The notes: generated from the letters alone by a model not told the origin. A stretch of DNA of 5,854 nucleotides from Planctomycetota bacterium (GCA_013202635.1 JABMRO010000217.1:1-5854); one strand, 5' to 3'; counted from the first letter of the stretch, positions 1 through 5,854 are shown. Numbers and translations are program-made.

Positions 1-573
1 AATATTGAAGTTCGCTTGTTGGATCTGAATTCGAGACTTGATTTGAGCTTCAGTCCCGATGTTCTTGCACTAAGCGTGGCGATGGCGCCTGCGACGGACA
101 ATGAAACAATCGGGATAGTTTTCAAGGTCCCCGTTAATCTCGAGGGTTTCTTCCTCGAGGCGCACATGAAGCTAAGGCCAGTGGATTTTGCCTCGGATGG
201 GCTGTTCCTGTGCGGTGCGTGTCATAGTCACAAGTTCATCGACGAGAGTATCGCCCAGGCGCAGGCGGTCGCGGCGAGGGCGGCGCGGATTCTCTCGGCG
301 GATGTGATGGAAGTAAGCGGCGTTGTCTCTGTGGTGGATGCGGACAAATGCGCGGCATGCCTGACGTGCGTGCGGACCTGTCCGTATAACGTGCCGCAGA
401 TCAATGCCGAGGGCGTCGCTGAGATTGAAGTGGCTATGTGTCACGGTTGTGGTATCTGCGCATCCGAATGCCCGGCCAAGGCGATTCAACTGATGCACTA
501 CAAAGATGTGCAGGTCATCGCCAAGACCAAAGCGCTTCTTGATGAGGCCAGCGAGCTGGTGACAAATGAGTGA
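1..573 (+). CDS. hdrA: Heterodisulfide reductase subunit A-like protein (HdrA), C-terminal part, 5' end outside window
   Basis: The reading frame is open from base 1, so this is the last 190 residues of a longer protein and the TTG at 16 is not a real start. HdrA is the flavin- and FeS-bearing core of soluble Hdr complexes and the site of electron bifurcation in methanogens. Visible here are the end of the FAD-binding domain, with the family signature KFIDESIAQA at about 232-261, and then two complete ferredoxin motifs CxxCxxCxxxCP. The first lies at 349-384 and the second at 439-474, giving two 4Fe-4S clusters. The N-terminal flavin domain is upstream and cannot be checked. It overlaps mvhD by 8 bp and leads a run of redox genes ending in metF, which points to a methylene-THF reductase complex rather than CoM-S-S-CoB chemistry. 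One oddity is CGACHSH at 211-231, where I would expect an Ala before the His. Identity is firm; the partner assignment is inferred from context. Confidence 0.93.
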   Translation, partial: NIEVRLLDLNSRLDLSFSPDVLALSVAMAPATDNETIGIVFKVPVNLEGFFLEAHMKLRPVDFASDGLFLCGACHSHKFIDESIAQAQAVAARAARILSADVMEVSGVVSVVDADKCAACLTCVRTCPYNVPQINAEGVAEIEVAMCHGCGICASECPAKAIQLMHYKDVQVIAKTKALLDEASELVTNE

Positions 574-997
574 TTTTGAACCTAAAATAGTGGCTTATTG
601 CTGCAATTTCTGTGCATTCGCGGCCGCGGATCTGGCCGGAGCTATGCGGATACAGTACCCACCAAATGTCAGGATTATCCTGCTGCCCTGCACGGGCAAG
701 GTTGATGCGATTGTCCTTATGAAGGCCTTTGAAGACGGCGCCGATGGCGTATTCGTTGCGGGGTGCATTGAGGGTGAATGCCACTTCATGGAAGGCAACC
801 TGCGTGCAAAGAAGAGAGTGGCATACGTCAAGCGACTTCTTGAGGAGATCGGAACGAACCCGCAAAGGGTTGAAATGTTCAATCTATCCTCTGCGATGGG
901 CGGGCGGTTCGCCGAGATTGTCGAGGAAATGACACAAATAGTAAAGGAAATCGGCCCTGTATGCGAAGACAGGCAGAAGGAGCCGCAGAAACAATGA
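566..997 (+). CDS. mvhD: MvhD/FlpD-family hydrogenase iron-sulfur subunit
   Basis: This 143-residue protein belongs to the MvhD (FlpD) family, a small FeS subunit that passes electrons between an oxidoreductase and HdrA. The family hallmarks are present: CCNFC at residues 12-16, PCTGKVD with Cys42, the GADGVFVAGC stretch ending in Cys67, and GECHF with Cys72. These cysteines are the likely ligands of one FeS cluster. Full length is normal for stand-alone MvhD. The ATG at 566 lies inside the end of hdrA and no strong Shine-Dalgarno sequence precedes it, so translation is probably coupled to hdrA. Its stop overlaps the hdrC start as ATGA. In methanogens the partner is the MvhAG hydrogenase, but no hydrogenase large or small subunit gene lies in this window. 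In Moorella thermoacetica the homologue is part of the MetVF-HdrABC-MvhD complex, which fits these neighbours. Family call is firm; the electron donor is unknown. Confidence 0.92.
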   Translation: MSDFEPKIVAYCCNFCAFAAADLAGAMRIQYPPNVRIILLPCTGKVDAIVLMKAFEDGADGVFVAGCIEGECHFMEGNLRAKKRVAYVKRLLEEIGTNPQRVEMFNLSSAMGGRFAEIVEEMTQIVKEIGPVCEDRQKEPQKQ

Positions 998-1554
998 AAG
1001 TTGTTAAACAGGAAAACATAACACTTGACAGCAGTTTTGCTCAGGAAATCGCAAAGCTCAGCGGCGAGAACGTTTTTCTCTGCTATCAGTGCAGAAAGTG
1101 CGCTTCCGGATGCCCGTCTCGAATGTTTATGGACAGTACACCGACCGAGCTGATGCGGTATGCACAGCTCGGGATGGTCGATGAGGCGATGAAGAAAAAC
1201 ACTATCTGGTACTGCGTGTCCTGTCAGACCTGCTCGACAAGATGTCCGCAGGATATAGATATCGCTCATGTTATCGATACGATGAGAATCATCGGCCAGC
1301 AAAAGAAGATAAAGGCCGAAAATAATAAGCTACCCTTGTTCAACCGGCTCTGGATGACAATGATAAAGTATATGGGAAGAGCCTACGAAGCCGGTCTTGT
1401 TGCTGCACTGAATGTATTTTCAGGCAAACCAACCAAGGATATGGTCTTAGGTATGAAAATGATGAAAAAGGGCAAACTCAAGCTGTGGCCCTCATTCAGG
1501 AAGCCGTTCGCTACGATGAAAATGTTTTCAAGGGCTAAGAAATTAAAGAAATGA
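994..1554 (+). CDS. hdrC: Heterodisulfide reductase subunit C-like 4Fe-4S protein (HdrC)
   Basis: The protein has 186 residues from the chosen start. HdrC is a small ferredoxin-like subunit carrying two 4Fe-4S clusters that wire HdrA to HdrB. Both motifs are intact: CYQCRKCASGCP at residues 30-41 and CVSCQTCSTRCP at 74-85, separated by the short helical linker usual for the family. I chose the ATG at 994 because it forms an ATGA overlap with the mvhD stop and has AAGGAG at 977-982. An in-frame ATG at 961 would add 11 residues but would need a much longer overlap with mvhD. The last 45 residues (142-186) are very basic, with 13 Lys and 2 Arg against one Asp, and contain six Met. They hold no cysteine, so this is a surface tail rather than a cluster domain. 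Its stop overlaps the hdrB start. Length and motifs agree with the soluble HdrC type, with no transmembrane heme subunit fused. Confidence 0.94.
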   Translation: MKVVKQENITLDSSFAQEIAKLSGENVFLCYQCRKCASGCPSRMFMDSTPTELMRYAQLGMVDEAMKKNTIWYCVSCQTCSTRCPQDIDIAHVIDTMRIIGQQKKIKAENNKLPLFNRLWMTMIKYMGRAYEAGLVAALNVFSGKPTKDMVLGMKMMKKGKLKLWPSFRKPFATMKMFSRAKKLKK

Positions 1555-2423
1555 AGCTCGCATATTATCCAGGTTGTTCGCTGCATTCAAGCAGTGTCGA
1601 ATATGATATTTCGACGAGGAAAGTCTGCTCGGCTATTGGAATAGAACTCGTGGAGGTGAAAGACTGGATTTGCTGCGGCTCATCCCCTGCGCATCAGTAC
1701 GATGATTTGATGTCCGTAGCTTTGCCGGCCAAGAACCTCGCGCTGGTCCGGCAGACGGACGATTTGAAACAGGTATGTGCGCCCTGTGCCTCGTGCTATT
1801 CGAGATTGAAAGTTACCCAGCAGCGACTCATGGACGATAACCTGAAAAAAGACGTCGAGACGGTTATTGATATGAAATATCCCGAAGATATCGAAGTTCT
1901 GCATATGCTCGACGTAGTTATCGAAAAGGCGGGTGTTGATACTATCAAAGAAAAGGTCGTGAAAAACCTTGCAGGTATGAAAGTGGCCTGTTACTACGGC
2001 TGCCTTATGACAAGGCCCCCGAAAGTAACCGGCAAGAAGCAATTTGAAAATCCGACTCAGATGGAGTCGCTTATCGAAGCTCTCGGCGCCGAAACCGTTG
2101 ACTGGAATATGAAGACCTTCTGCTGCGGTGCCGCGTTTGCATTGACAAAAACCGATGTCGTCCTTGAGCTTACCAGGAAAATCCTTGCCGATGCCGAGTC
2201 GTCCGGAGCCAATGCCATCTCGGTCGGCTGTCCGCTCTGCCATGCCAATCTCGACGGCAGACAGACACAAATTAACAGCAAATTCAAAACGAATTTCCAC
2301 ATACCCATATTTTATTTCACCGAGCTTATGGGTCTGGCTCTGGGAATCGAAGCCAAAGAGCTCGGCATATTCAAGCATCTTACGGATGCCGAAAAGTTTC
2401 TCAATGAAAGGGCGCTTGTATGA
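1551..2423 (+). CDS. hdrB: Heterodisulfide reductase subunit B-like CCG-domain protein (HdrB)
   Basis: This 290-residue protein has two complete CCG domains, the cysteine-rich modules (Cx31-39CCx35-36CxxC type) that in methanogen HdrB hold two noncubane 4Fe-4S clusters. The N-terminal set is Cys9, Cys41-Cys42 and Cys79/Cys82 (spacings 31 and 36). The C-terminal set is Cys151, Cys191-Cys192 and Cys227/Cys230 (spacings 39 and 34). YYPGCS at 5-10 and GCPLCHANLD at 226-235 are typical of the family. Length is close to that of archaeal HdrB. In methanogens this subunit reduces CoM-S-S-CoB. A bacterium with a metF neighbour would not be expected to have that substrate, so here it probably relays electrons inside the reductase complex or acts on an unknown disulfide. 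The start overlaps the hdrC stop as ATGA with only an A-rich leader and no clear Shine-Dalgarno, so translational coupling is likely. The stop overlaps metV in the same way. Confidence 0.94.
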   Translation: MKLAYYPGCSLHSSSVEYDISTRKVCSAIGIELVEVKDWICCGSSPAHQYDDLMSVALPAKNLALVRQTDDLKQVCAPCASCYSRLKVTQQRLMDDNLKKDVETVIDMKYPEDIEVLHMLDVVIEKAGVDTIKEKVVKNLAGMKVACYYGCLMTRPPKVTGKKQFENPTQMESLIEALGAETVDWNMKTFCCGAAFALTKTDVVLELTRKILADAESSGANAISVGCPLCHANLDGRQTQINSKFKTNFHIPIFYFTELMGLALGIEAKELGIFKHLTDAEKFLNERALV

Positions 2424-3088
2424 TTGTAGCTGACAGAAAACCCCTGGATGAAATACTCAATTCAATAAAGGATTACAAAAAGATCATATTGATGGGTTGC
2501 GGCGGATGTGTCACTATATGCTTTTCCGGTGGAGCAAAAGCCGTCGAGCTTCTGGCGTCTCAGATAAAAATGGCACGAAAGAAACAGGGCAAAGAGATAG
2601 AGATAATCGAATGCACGCCCGAAAGACAGTGTGAATATGAATTCATCGATGAGCTTAAAAAAGAGCTTGAAACAGTTGAGGCGGTTCTCTCGATAGCATG
2701 CGGCGTTGGAGTCCAGACTATGACCGAGAGGCACCCGGAATCGATAACAATCCCGGGCCTGAATACGAAGTTTATGGGCTATCCTGTGGAGCACGCGCTC
2801 TGGGATGAAAGATGCGCCGGCTGCGGAGACTGTGTCCTCGAATGGACCGGTGGTGTATGTCCTATCGCCCGTTGTGCCAAGAAACTGCTGAACGGGCCTT
2901 GTGGCGGTTCCGCTGACGGAAAGTGCGAAGTGGATAAGGATACCGAATGTGCCTGGCAGTTGATTTATGAACGGCTCAAAAAACTGGGCAAACTCGATAA
3001 TCTTAACGTTGTTAGAGAGCCCAAAGACTGGCGTACGAGCACTAATGCAGGACAACGAAAAACAAAGTTCGAAGAGGCCATGCTATGA
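2420..3088 (+). CDS. metV: MetV-like methylenetetrahydrofolate reductase partner subunit (MTHFR C-terminal domain family)
   Basis: This 222-residue, cysteine-rich protein matches the MetV family that pairs with short MetF proteins in acetogens and other Wood-Ljungdahl bacteria. It has 14 Cys. An N-terminal CGGCVTIC is at 27-34, with further Cys at 65, 71 and 94. A ferredoxin-like CAGCGDC at 132-138 is followed by Cys147 and Cys152, and then Cys161, 169 and 177. The stretch GPCGGSADGKCEV at 159-171 is a strong family marker. These residues suggest FeS clusters that hand electrons to the MetF flavin; the number of clusters is not readable from sequence. The start has GAAAGGG at 2406-2412, seven bases ahead, and overlaps the hdrB stop as ATGA. 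The gene ends in an ATGA overlap with metF. The immediate metV-metF pairing plus hdr/mvhD neighbours supports the Moorella-type complex. No membrane segment is visible, so the protein should be cytoplasmic. Confidence 0.9.
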   Translation: MIVADRKPLDEILNSIKDYKKIILMGCGGCVTICFSGGAKAVELLASQIKMARKKQGKEIEIIECTPERQCEYEFIDELKKELETVEAVLSIACGVGVQTMTERHPESITIPGLNTKFMGYPVEHALWDERCAGCGDCVLEWTGGVCPIARCAKKLLNGPCGGSADGKCEVDKDTECAWQLIYERLKKLGKLDNLNVVREPKDWRTSTNAGQRKTKFEEAML

Positions 3089-4005
3089 AATCAGACAGCA
3101 GACTCGAAAAAGTTCTAACAGCAGGGGAATTCGCGGTTACCGCCGAGCTTGGCCCGCCCCAGAACGCCAACCCAGAAGCTGTAAAAAAGAAAGCTCAGCA
3201 TTGCCTTGGAAACGTCGAAGGTGCCAACATAACGGACAACCAGACGGCGATTGTGAGAATGTCAAGTATAGCCGCCGCCGCAATTGCGATATCCTGCGGC
3301 GTCGAGCCCGTTGCCCAGATGGTCTGCAGAGACAGGAACAGAATTGCAATGCAAAGCGACATACTCGGAGCTGCTGCCCTTGGAGTTAAGAACCTTCTTT
3401 GTCTCTCGGGTGACCACCAGAAATTCGGAAATCACCCACAGGCGGCAAACGTATTTGATATCGATTCGGTGCAGTTGATTGCGATGGTAAAGAGGATGAG
3501 GGACGACAAGCAATTCATTTCAGGCGATCCGATAAAGGAGCACGAGCCGAGATTATTTATCGGCGCGGTCGAAAATCCGTTTGCCGACCCGTTTGAATTC
3601 AGAGTGGCCCGCCTGGCCAAAAAAATCAATGCAGGTGCCGATTTCATCCAGACCCAGTGTGTTTTTGACCTTGATAAATTCCGCCGTTGGATGGAGCTTG
3701 TTGTAAAAGAAGGTCTGCACAAAAAGGTATATATCCTTGCGGGCCTGACGCCGGTCCGTTCTCACAGGGCCTTAAAATATATGAAGAGTGAAGTTGCGGG
3801 AATGAGCATACCCGACGAGCTTATCACGAGAATGGAATCCGCCGAAGATGCCAAAGAAGAAGGAATCAAAATTTGCCTTGAGATGATAGAAAATATAAAA
3901 GGTATCGAGGGAGTTTCCGGTATTCATCTTATGCCGATAGGTTGGGAGAGTATTACGCCTGTCATCCTTGAGCGCGCCGGTTTACTGCCGCGTCCACAGG
4001 TTTGA
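3085..4005 (+). CDS. metF: Methylenetetrahydrofolate reductase (MetF)
   Basis: The protein has 306 residues, the usual length for a single-domain bacterial MetF (TIM barrel with bound flavin), which interconverts 5,10-methylene-THF and 5-methyl-THF. VTAELGPP at residues 18-25 places Glu21 where the catalytic Glu of the family sits (EFFPP in E. coli). LSGDHQ at 107-112 places Asp110 at the conserved folate-interacting Asp of LRGD in E. coli. EPVAQMVCRDRNR at 74-86 and the ADFIQTQ strand (VFDLDKF follows) also fit the barrel. A Shine-Dalgarno AAGAGG lies at 3072-3077, seven bases before the ATG, which overlaps the metV stop as ATGA. It is the last gene of the coupled operon, and a probable terminator follows directly. 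With MetV and Hdr/MvhD partners, the physiological electron donor is probably not NAD(P)H bound directly by MetF, but this is inferred from characterised acetogen enzymes. Confidence 0.95.
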   Translation: MKSDSRLEKVLTAGEFAVTAELGPPQNANPEAVKKKAQHCLGNVEGANITDNQTAIVRMSSIAAAAIAISCGVEPVAQMVCRDRNRIAMQSDILGAAALGVKNLLCLSGDHQKFGNHPQAANVFDIDSVQLIAMVKRMRDDKQFISGDPIKEHEPRLFIGAVENPFADPFEFRVARLAKKINAGADFIQTQCVFDLDKFRRWMELVVKEGLHKKVYILAGLTPVRSHRALKYMKSEVAGMSIPDELITRMESAEDAKEEGIKICLEMIENIKGIEGVSGIHLMPIGWESITPVILERAGLLPRPQV

Positions 4006-4034
4006 TCGCCTGGGAAGCCAGGACGATATTTTTT
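4005..4034 (+). terminator. Probable Rho-independent terminator after metF
   Basis: A hairpin begins at the last base of the metF stop codon. The core stem CCTGG (4009-4013) pairs with CCAGG (4018-4022) around a GAAG loop. If A4023 is bulged, ATCG (4005-4008) pairs with CGAT (4024-4027), giving nine base pairs in all. One A and then six T (4029-4034) follow. The bulge makes it weaker than a textbook terminator, but its place between two gene blocks supports the call. It would end the hdrA-metF transcript. Confidence 0.65.
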
Positions 4035-4035
4035 G

Positions 4036-4064
4036 TTGCAATCACAGGCGTGGGTTTGTACAAT
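4036..4064 (+). promoter_or_regulatory. Predicted sigma70-type promoter for the nuoE/nuoF-like operon
   Basis: A -35-like TTGCAA (4036-4041, four of six consensus bases) and a -10-like TACAAT (4059-4064, five of six) are separated by exactly 17 nt. Transcription would start near 4071 and leave a leader of about 34 nt before the ATG at 4105. The -35 box begins two bases after the T-run of the preceding terminator. I see no clear operator palindrome or riboswitch in the leader. It holds only a weak AGG (4095-4097) as ribosome-binding site. Confidence 0.55.
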
Positions 4065-4104
4065 TCTCGCACTTTAAGTTGGCAATGATTTTTTAGGCAG
4101 TTCA

Positions 4105-4590
4105 ATGAGCGTAAACGTCAGCAATACGGCCTGTTTAGACACCGAACCACTGGAAAAGATTCTCGCCTCAATCCCCAATGCCGGCCCGAACGACCTCGTA
4201 CCGATCTTGCAGCAGGTGCAAAAGGCCTATGGCTACCTGCCGAAATCCATCCTGATGGCTGTCAGCGACCGTACCGGTATTTCAGCCAGCCAAATCTACG
4301 GTGTTGCAACGTTCTATGAGCAGTTCTATCTGGAACCGCACGGTCGCCATACCATACGGTGCTGCCGTGGTACTGCCTGTCACGTCAAGGGCAGCCCGAA
4401 TATCATTAACGCGATACAGCAGGCTCTGGGTATTGAGCCGAATGAAACGACGGAAGATATGCGTTATACCTTTGAAACAGTTGCCTGCCTTGGAACTTGT
4501 TTCCTTGCGCCTGTTATGATGATCAACAATGATTACTATGGCCACCTTAATGCCAGAAAGATTAAAAGCATTCTCGAAAGGTACGCTTAG
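4105..4590 (+). CDS. nuoE: NuoE/HydC-like 2Fe-2S subunit of a soluble NAD-linked oxidoreductase
   Basis: This 161-residue protein of the 24-kDa NADH dehydrogenase subunit family is equivalent to HydC of bifurcating [FeFe]-hydrogenases and to the small subunits of NAD-dependent formate dehydrogenases. The N-terminal helical part has VPILQQVQKAYGYLP (32-46) and the signature GVATFYEQF (66-74). The thioredoxin-like domain carries the 2Fe-2S ligands: Cys87 and Cys92 in CRGTACHVKG, and Cys128 and Cys132 in CLGTC followed by APVMM. This cluster accepts or passes electrons near the FMN of the next subunit. The ATG at 4105 has only AGG at 4095-4097 as a Shine-Dalgarno, but it gives the standard family length. 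The next gene starts 5 bp after the stop. The symbol is by family; the pairing with a HydB-type NuoF and the absence of complex I genes argue for a soluble enzyme rather than respiratory complex I. Confidence 0.92.
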   Translation: MSVNVSNTACLDTEPLEKILASIPNAGPNDLVPILQQVQKAYGYLPKSILMAVSDRTGISASQIYGVATFYEQFYLEPHGRHTIRCCRGTACHVKGSPNIINAIQQALGIEPNETTEDMRYTFETVACLGTCFLAPVMMINNDYYGHLNARKIKSILERYA

Positions 4591-4595
4591 AGGCA

Positions 4596-5854
4596 ATGGC
4601 CCCAAAAAAAATAAAATCTCTGCAGGATATTGAGAAACTTCACCAGCAGCTTTTAAGCAGCCGCCAAAACCTTAAAGCCAGGATACTTATCTGCATGACC
4701 GGCTGTCGGGCCCTTGGCGCTCAGGATGTCTGCACTGAATTCCGTAAGCAGTTAAAGCAGCTTTCCCTTGATGAGCAGGTTACTGTCGTCGAGACCGGCT
4801 GTATCGGTATGTGTGCCGGCGCGCCTGTGGTACTCATCGAGCCCTATGAATACTTTTATGGCGGCGTTACTCCCGAGGATGTCGAAGAAATAATCTCTAC
4901 GACAATTCAAGAGGCAAAACCTCTCGAACGCCTTGCTGTGGTACAGGATGGCAAGCCAGTCGTCAAGGTCAGTGATATTGATTTCTACAAAAGACAAGAT
5001 AGAAAGGTACTGGAAAACTGCGGTCGAATCGATCCAAGGCGTATTGAAGATGCTATTGAACGCGGTTGTTACGTCACCGCCATTCGAGGCTTGACTGAAA
5101 AACAGCCCCAGCAGATCATCGACGAAGTCACCGATTCGGGCCTCAGAGGCCGCGGCGGCGCCGGATTTCCGACCGGTGTCAAATGGAACTTCGCTCGAAA
5201 ATCACCGGGCGAAGAAAAATATCTCATTTGTAACGCAGACGAAGGTGACCCGGGTGCCTTTATGGACAGGGCCTTGCTTGAGGGCGACCCGCATCGCGTT
5301 ATTGAGGGTATGATTATCGCCGCCTATGCCATCGGGGCTGGCCACGGCTTCATATATGTCCGCGCCGAGTACCCCATTGCCGTCGAGCACATAAATATCG
5401 CGATCGAACAGGCAAGAGTGCTCGGCTTGCTCGGCGATAACATTGCAGGAACCGGTTTTGCTTTCGACATTCAGGTTCGCATGGGTGCCGGCGCGTTTGT
5501 CTGCGGTGAGGAAACCGCCCTGATTGCCTCGCTCGAAGGCAAACGCGGAATGCCAACCCCGCGTCCGCCCTTTCCCGCCAAAAGCGGATACCAGGAAAAA
5601 CCGACAAATATCAACAATGTTGAGACATTTGCGAATATCCCTCTGATTGTTAGCAATGGGCCGGACTGGTATAGCAAGATTGGAACGGACAAAAGCAAAG
5701 GGACTAAGATCTTCGCGCTGGCAGGGAAGGTCAACAATACGGGTCTTGTGGAAGTGCCGATGGGTACGACGCTTCGCGAGATTATCTTTGACATTGGTGG
5801 GGGCATTCCAGGGGGGCGCGAATTCAAGGCTGCCCAGATGGGTGGGCCTTCAGG
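4596..5854 (+). CDS. nuoF: NuoF/HydB-like NADH-binding flavoprotein with N-terminal 2Fe-2S domain, 3' end outside window
   Basis: The frame is open from the ATG at 4596 to the window end, giving 419 residues; full-length relatives have roughly 600. It oxidises or reduces NAD(H) through FMN and passes electrons to FeS clusters. The N-terminal thioredoxin-like domain holds four 2Fe-2S ligands: Cys33 and Cys37 in CMTGC, and Cys69 and Cys73 in CIGMC. The core starts at about residue 140. It shows the glycine-rich nucleotide/FMN loop RGRGGAGFPTGVKW (184-197), NADEGDPGAFMDR (213-225) and GAGAFVCGEETALI (297-310). The extra N-terminal domain and the GDPGAFMDR form, where complex I usually has a different sequence ending in CKDR, point to the HydB/HndC group of soluble enzymes. 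The 4Fe-4S motif and any C-terminal ferredoxin domain lie beyond the window. A weak AGG (4591-4593) precedes the start. The partner enzyme, hydrogenase or formate dehydrogenase, is expected downstream. Confidence 0.93.
   Translation, partial: MAPKKIKSLQDIEKLHQQLLSSRQNLKARILICMTGCRALGAQDVCTEFRKQLKQLSLDEQVTVVETGCIGMCAGAPVVLIEPYEYFYGGVTPEDVEEIISTTIQEAKPLERLAVVQDGKPVVKVSDIDFYKRQDRKVLENCGRIDPRRIEDAIERGCYVTAIRGLTEKQPQQIIDEVTDSGLRGRGGAGFPTGVKWNFARKSPGEEKYLICNADEGDPGAFMDRALLEGDPHRVIEGMIIAAYAIGAGHGFIYVRAEYPIAVEHINIAIEQARVLGLLGDNIAGTGFAFDIQVRMGAGAFVCGEETALIASLEGKRGMPTPRPPFPAKSGYQEKPTNINNVETFANIPLIVSNGPDWYSKIGTDKSKGTKIFALAGKVNNTGLVEVPMGTTLREIIFDIGGGIPGGREFKAAQMGGPS

Noticed and set aside
139..159. Perfect inverted repeat, CTCGAGG and CCTCGAG with a 7-base spacer, inside hdrA
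   Set aside because: It encodes a Leu-Glu repeat (LEGFFLE) in the conserved HdrA frame and has no T-run, so chance or codon repetition explains it better than a regulatory site.
961..993. Upstream ATG as alternative hdrC start
   Set aside because: It would add 11 residues without family support and a 37-bp overlap with mvhD; the ATGA overlap at 994 with AAGGAG upstream fits the pattern of the other junctions.
595..1302. Long reverse-strand ORF of 235 codons over mvhD and hdrC
   Set aside because: It lies opposite two clear FeS genes, has no recognisable motif and no separate promoter or ribosome-binding site; it is a shadow of the + strand genes.
1680..2378. Reverse-strand ORF of 232 codons over hdrB
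   Set aside because: It is fully opposite hdrB, whose cysteine motifs are intact, and its translation shows no family resemblance.
2462..3055. Reverse-strand ORF of 197 codons over metV
   Set aside because: It mirrors metV codon structure only and has no plausible product.
2967..3389. + strand ORF of 140 codons spanning the metV/metF junction
   Set aside because: It is out of frame with both well-supported genes and its translation is low-complexity and rich in Arg and Ser with no motif.
4085..4096. Three-codon mini-ORF (ATG ATT TTT TAG) in the leader before the NuoE-like gene
   Set aside because: It is too short to support as a leader peptide, with no clear ribosome-binding site and no alternative hairpins suggesting attenuation.
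4105..5854. Start of a respiratory complex I (nuo) operon
   Set aside because: The NuoF-like protein carries an N-terminal 2Fe-2S domain and GDPGAFMDR, typical of soluble hydrogenase or formate dehydrogenase diaphorases, and no nuoA-D genes precede it.

Overview
The window looks like a piece of the chromosome of a strictly anaerobic bacterium that uses the methyl branch of the Wood-Ljungdahl pathway. The evidence is a dense set of iron-sulfur redox genes around a methylenetetrahydrofolate (methylene-THF) reductase. The taxon cannot be fixed from this sequence. No rRNA, tRNA, transposase, CRISPR array or phage gene is visible, and the whole window is coding apart from one gap of about 100 bp.

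Region 1 (1-4005) is a tight six-gene run on the + strand: the 3' end of hdrA, then mvhD, hdrC, hdrB, metV and metF. Every junction overlaps, by 8 bp at hdrA/mvhD and by 4 bp (ATGA) at the other four, which points to one translationally coupled operon. The gene content matches the hexaheteromeric MetVF-HdrABC-MvhD methylene-THF reductase known from the acetogen Moorella thermoacetica. By that precedent MetF holds the flavin active site for CH2-THF/CH3-THF interconversion and MetV is its cysteine-rich partner. HdrA (flavin and FeS clusters), HdrC (two 4Fe-4S), HdrB (two CCG cysteine motifs) and MvhD (FeS) would form the electron-transfer arm. The direction (acetogenesis or oxidation of methyl groups) cannot be read from the DNA.

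Region 2 (4006-4104) separates two transcription units. It holds a probable intrinsic terminator just after metF, followed at once by a good sigma70-like promoter (TTGCAA, 17 nt, TACAAT).

Region 3 (4105-5854) starts a second operon: a NuoE/HydC-like 2Fe-2S subunit, then, after 5 bp, a NuoF/HydB-like NADH-oxidising flavoprotein with an N-terminal 2Fe-2S domain, cut by the window end. This pair is the diaphorase part of soluble NAD-linked enzymes such as electron-bifurcating [FeFe]-hydrogenases or NAD-dependent formate dehydrogenases. The catalytic partner should lie just beyond the window. Together the two operons would link NAD(H), ferredoxin and one-carbon reduction. Whether the products touch physically is not shown by the sequence.
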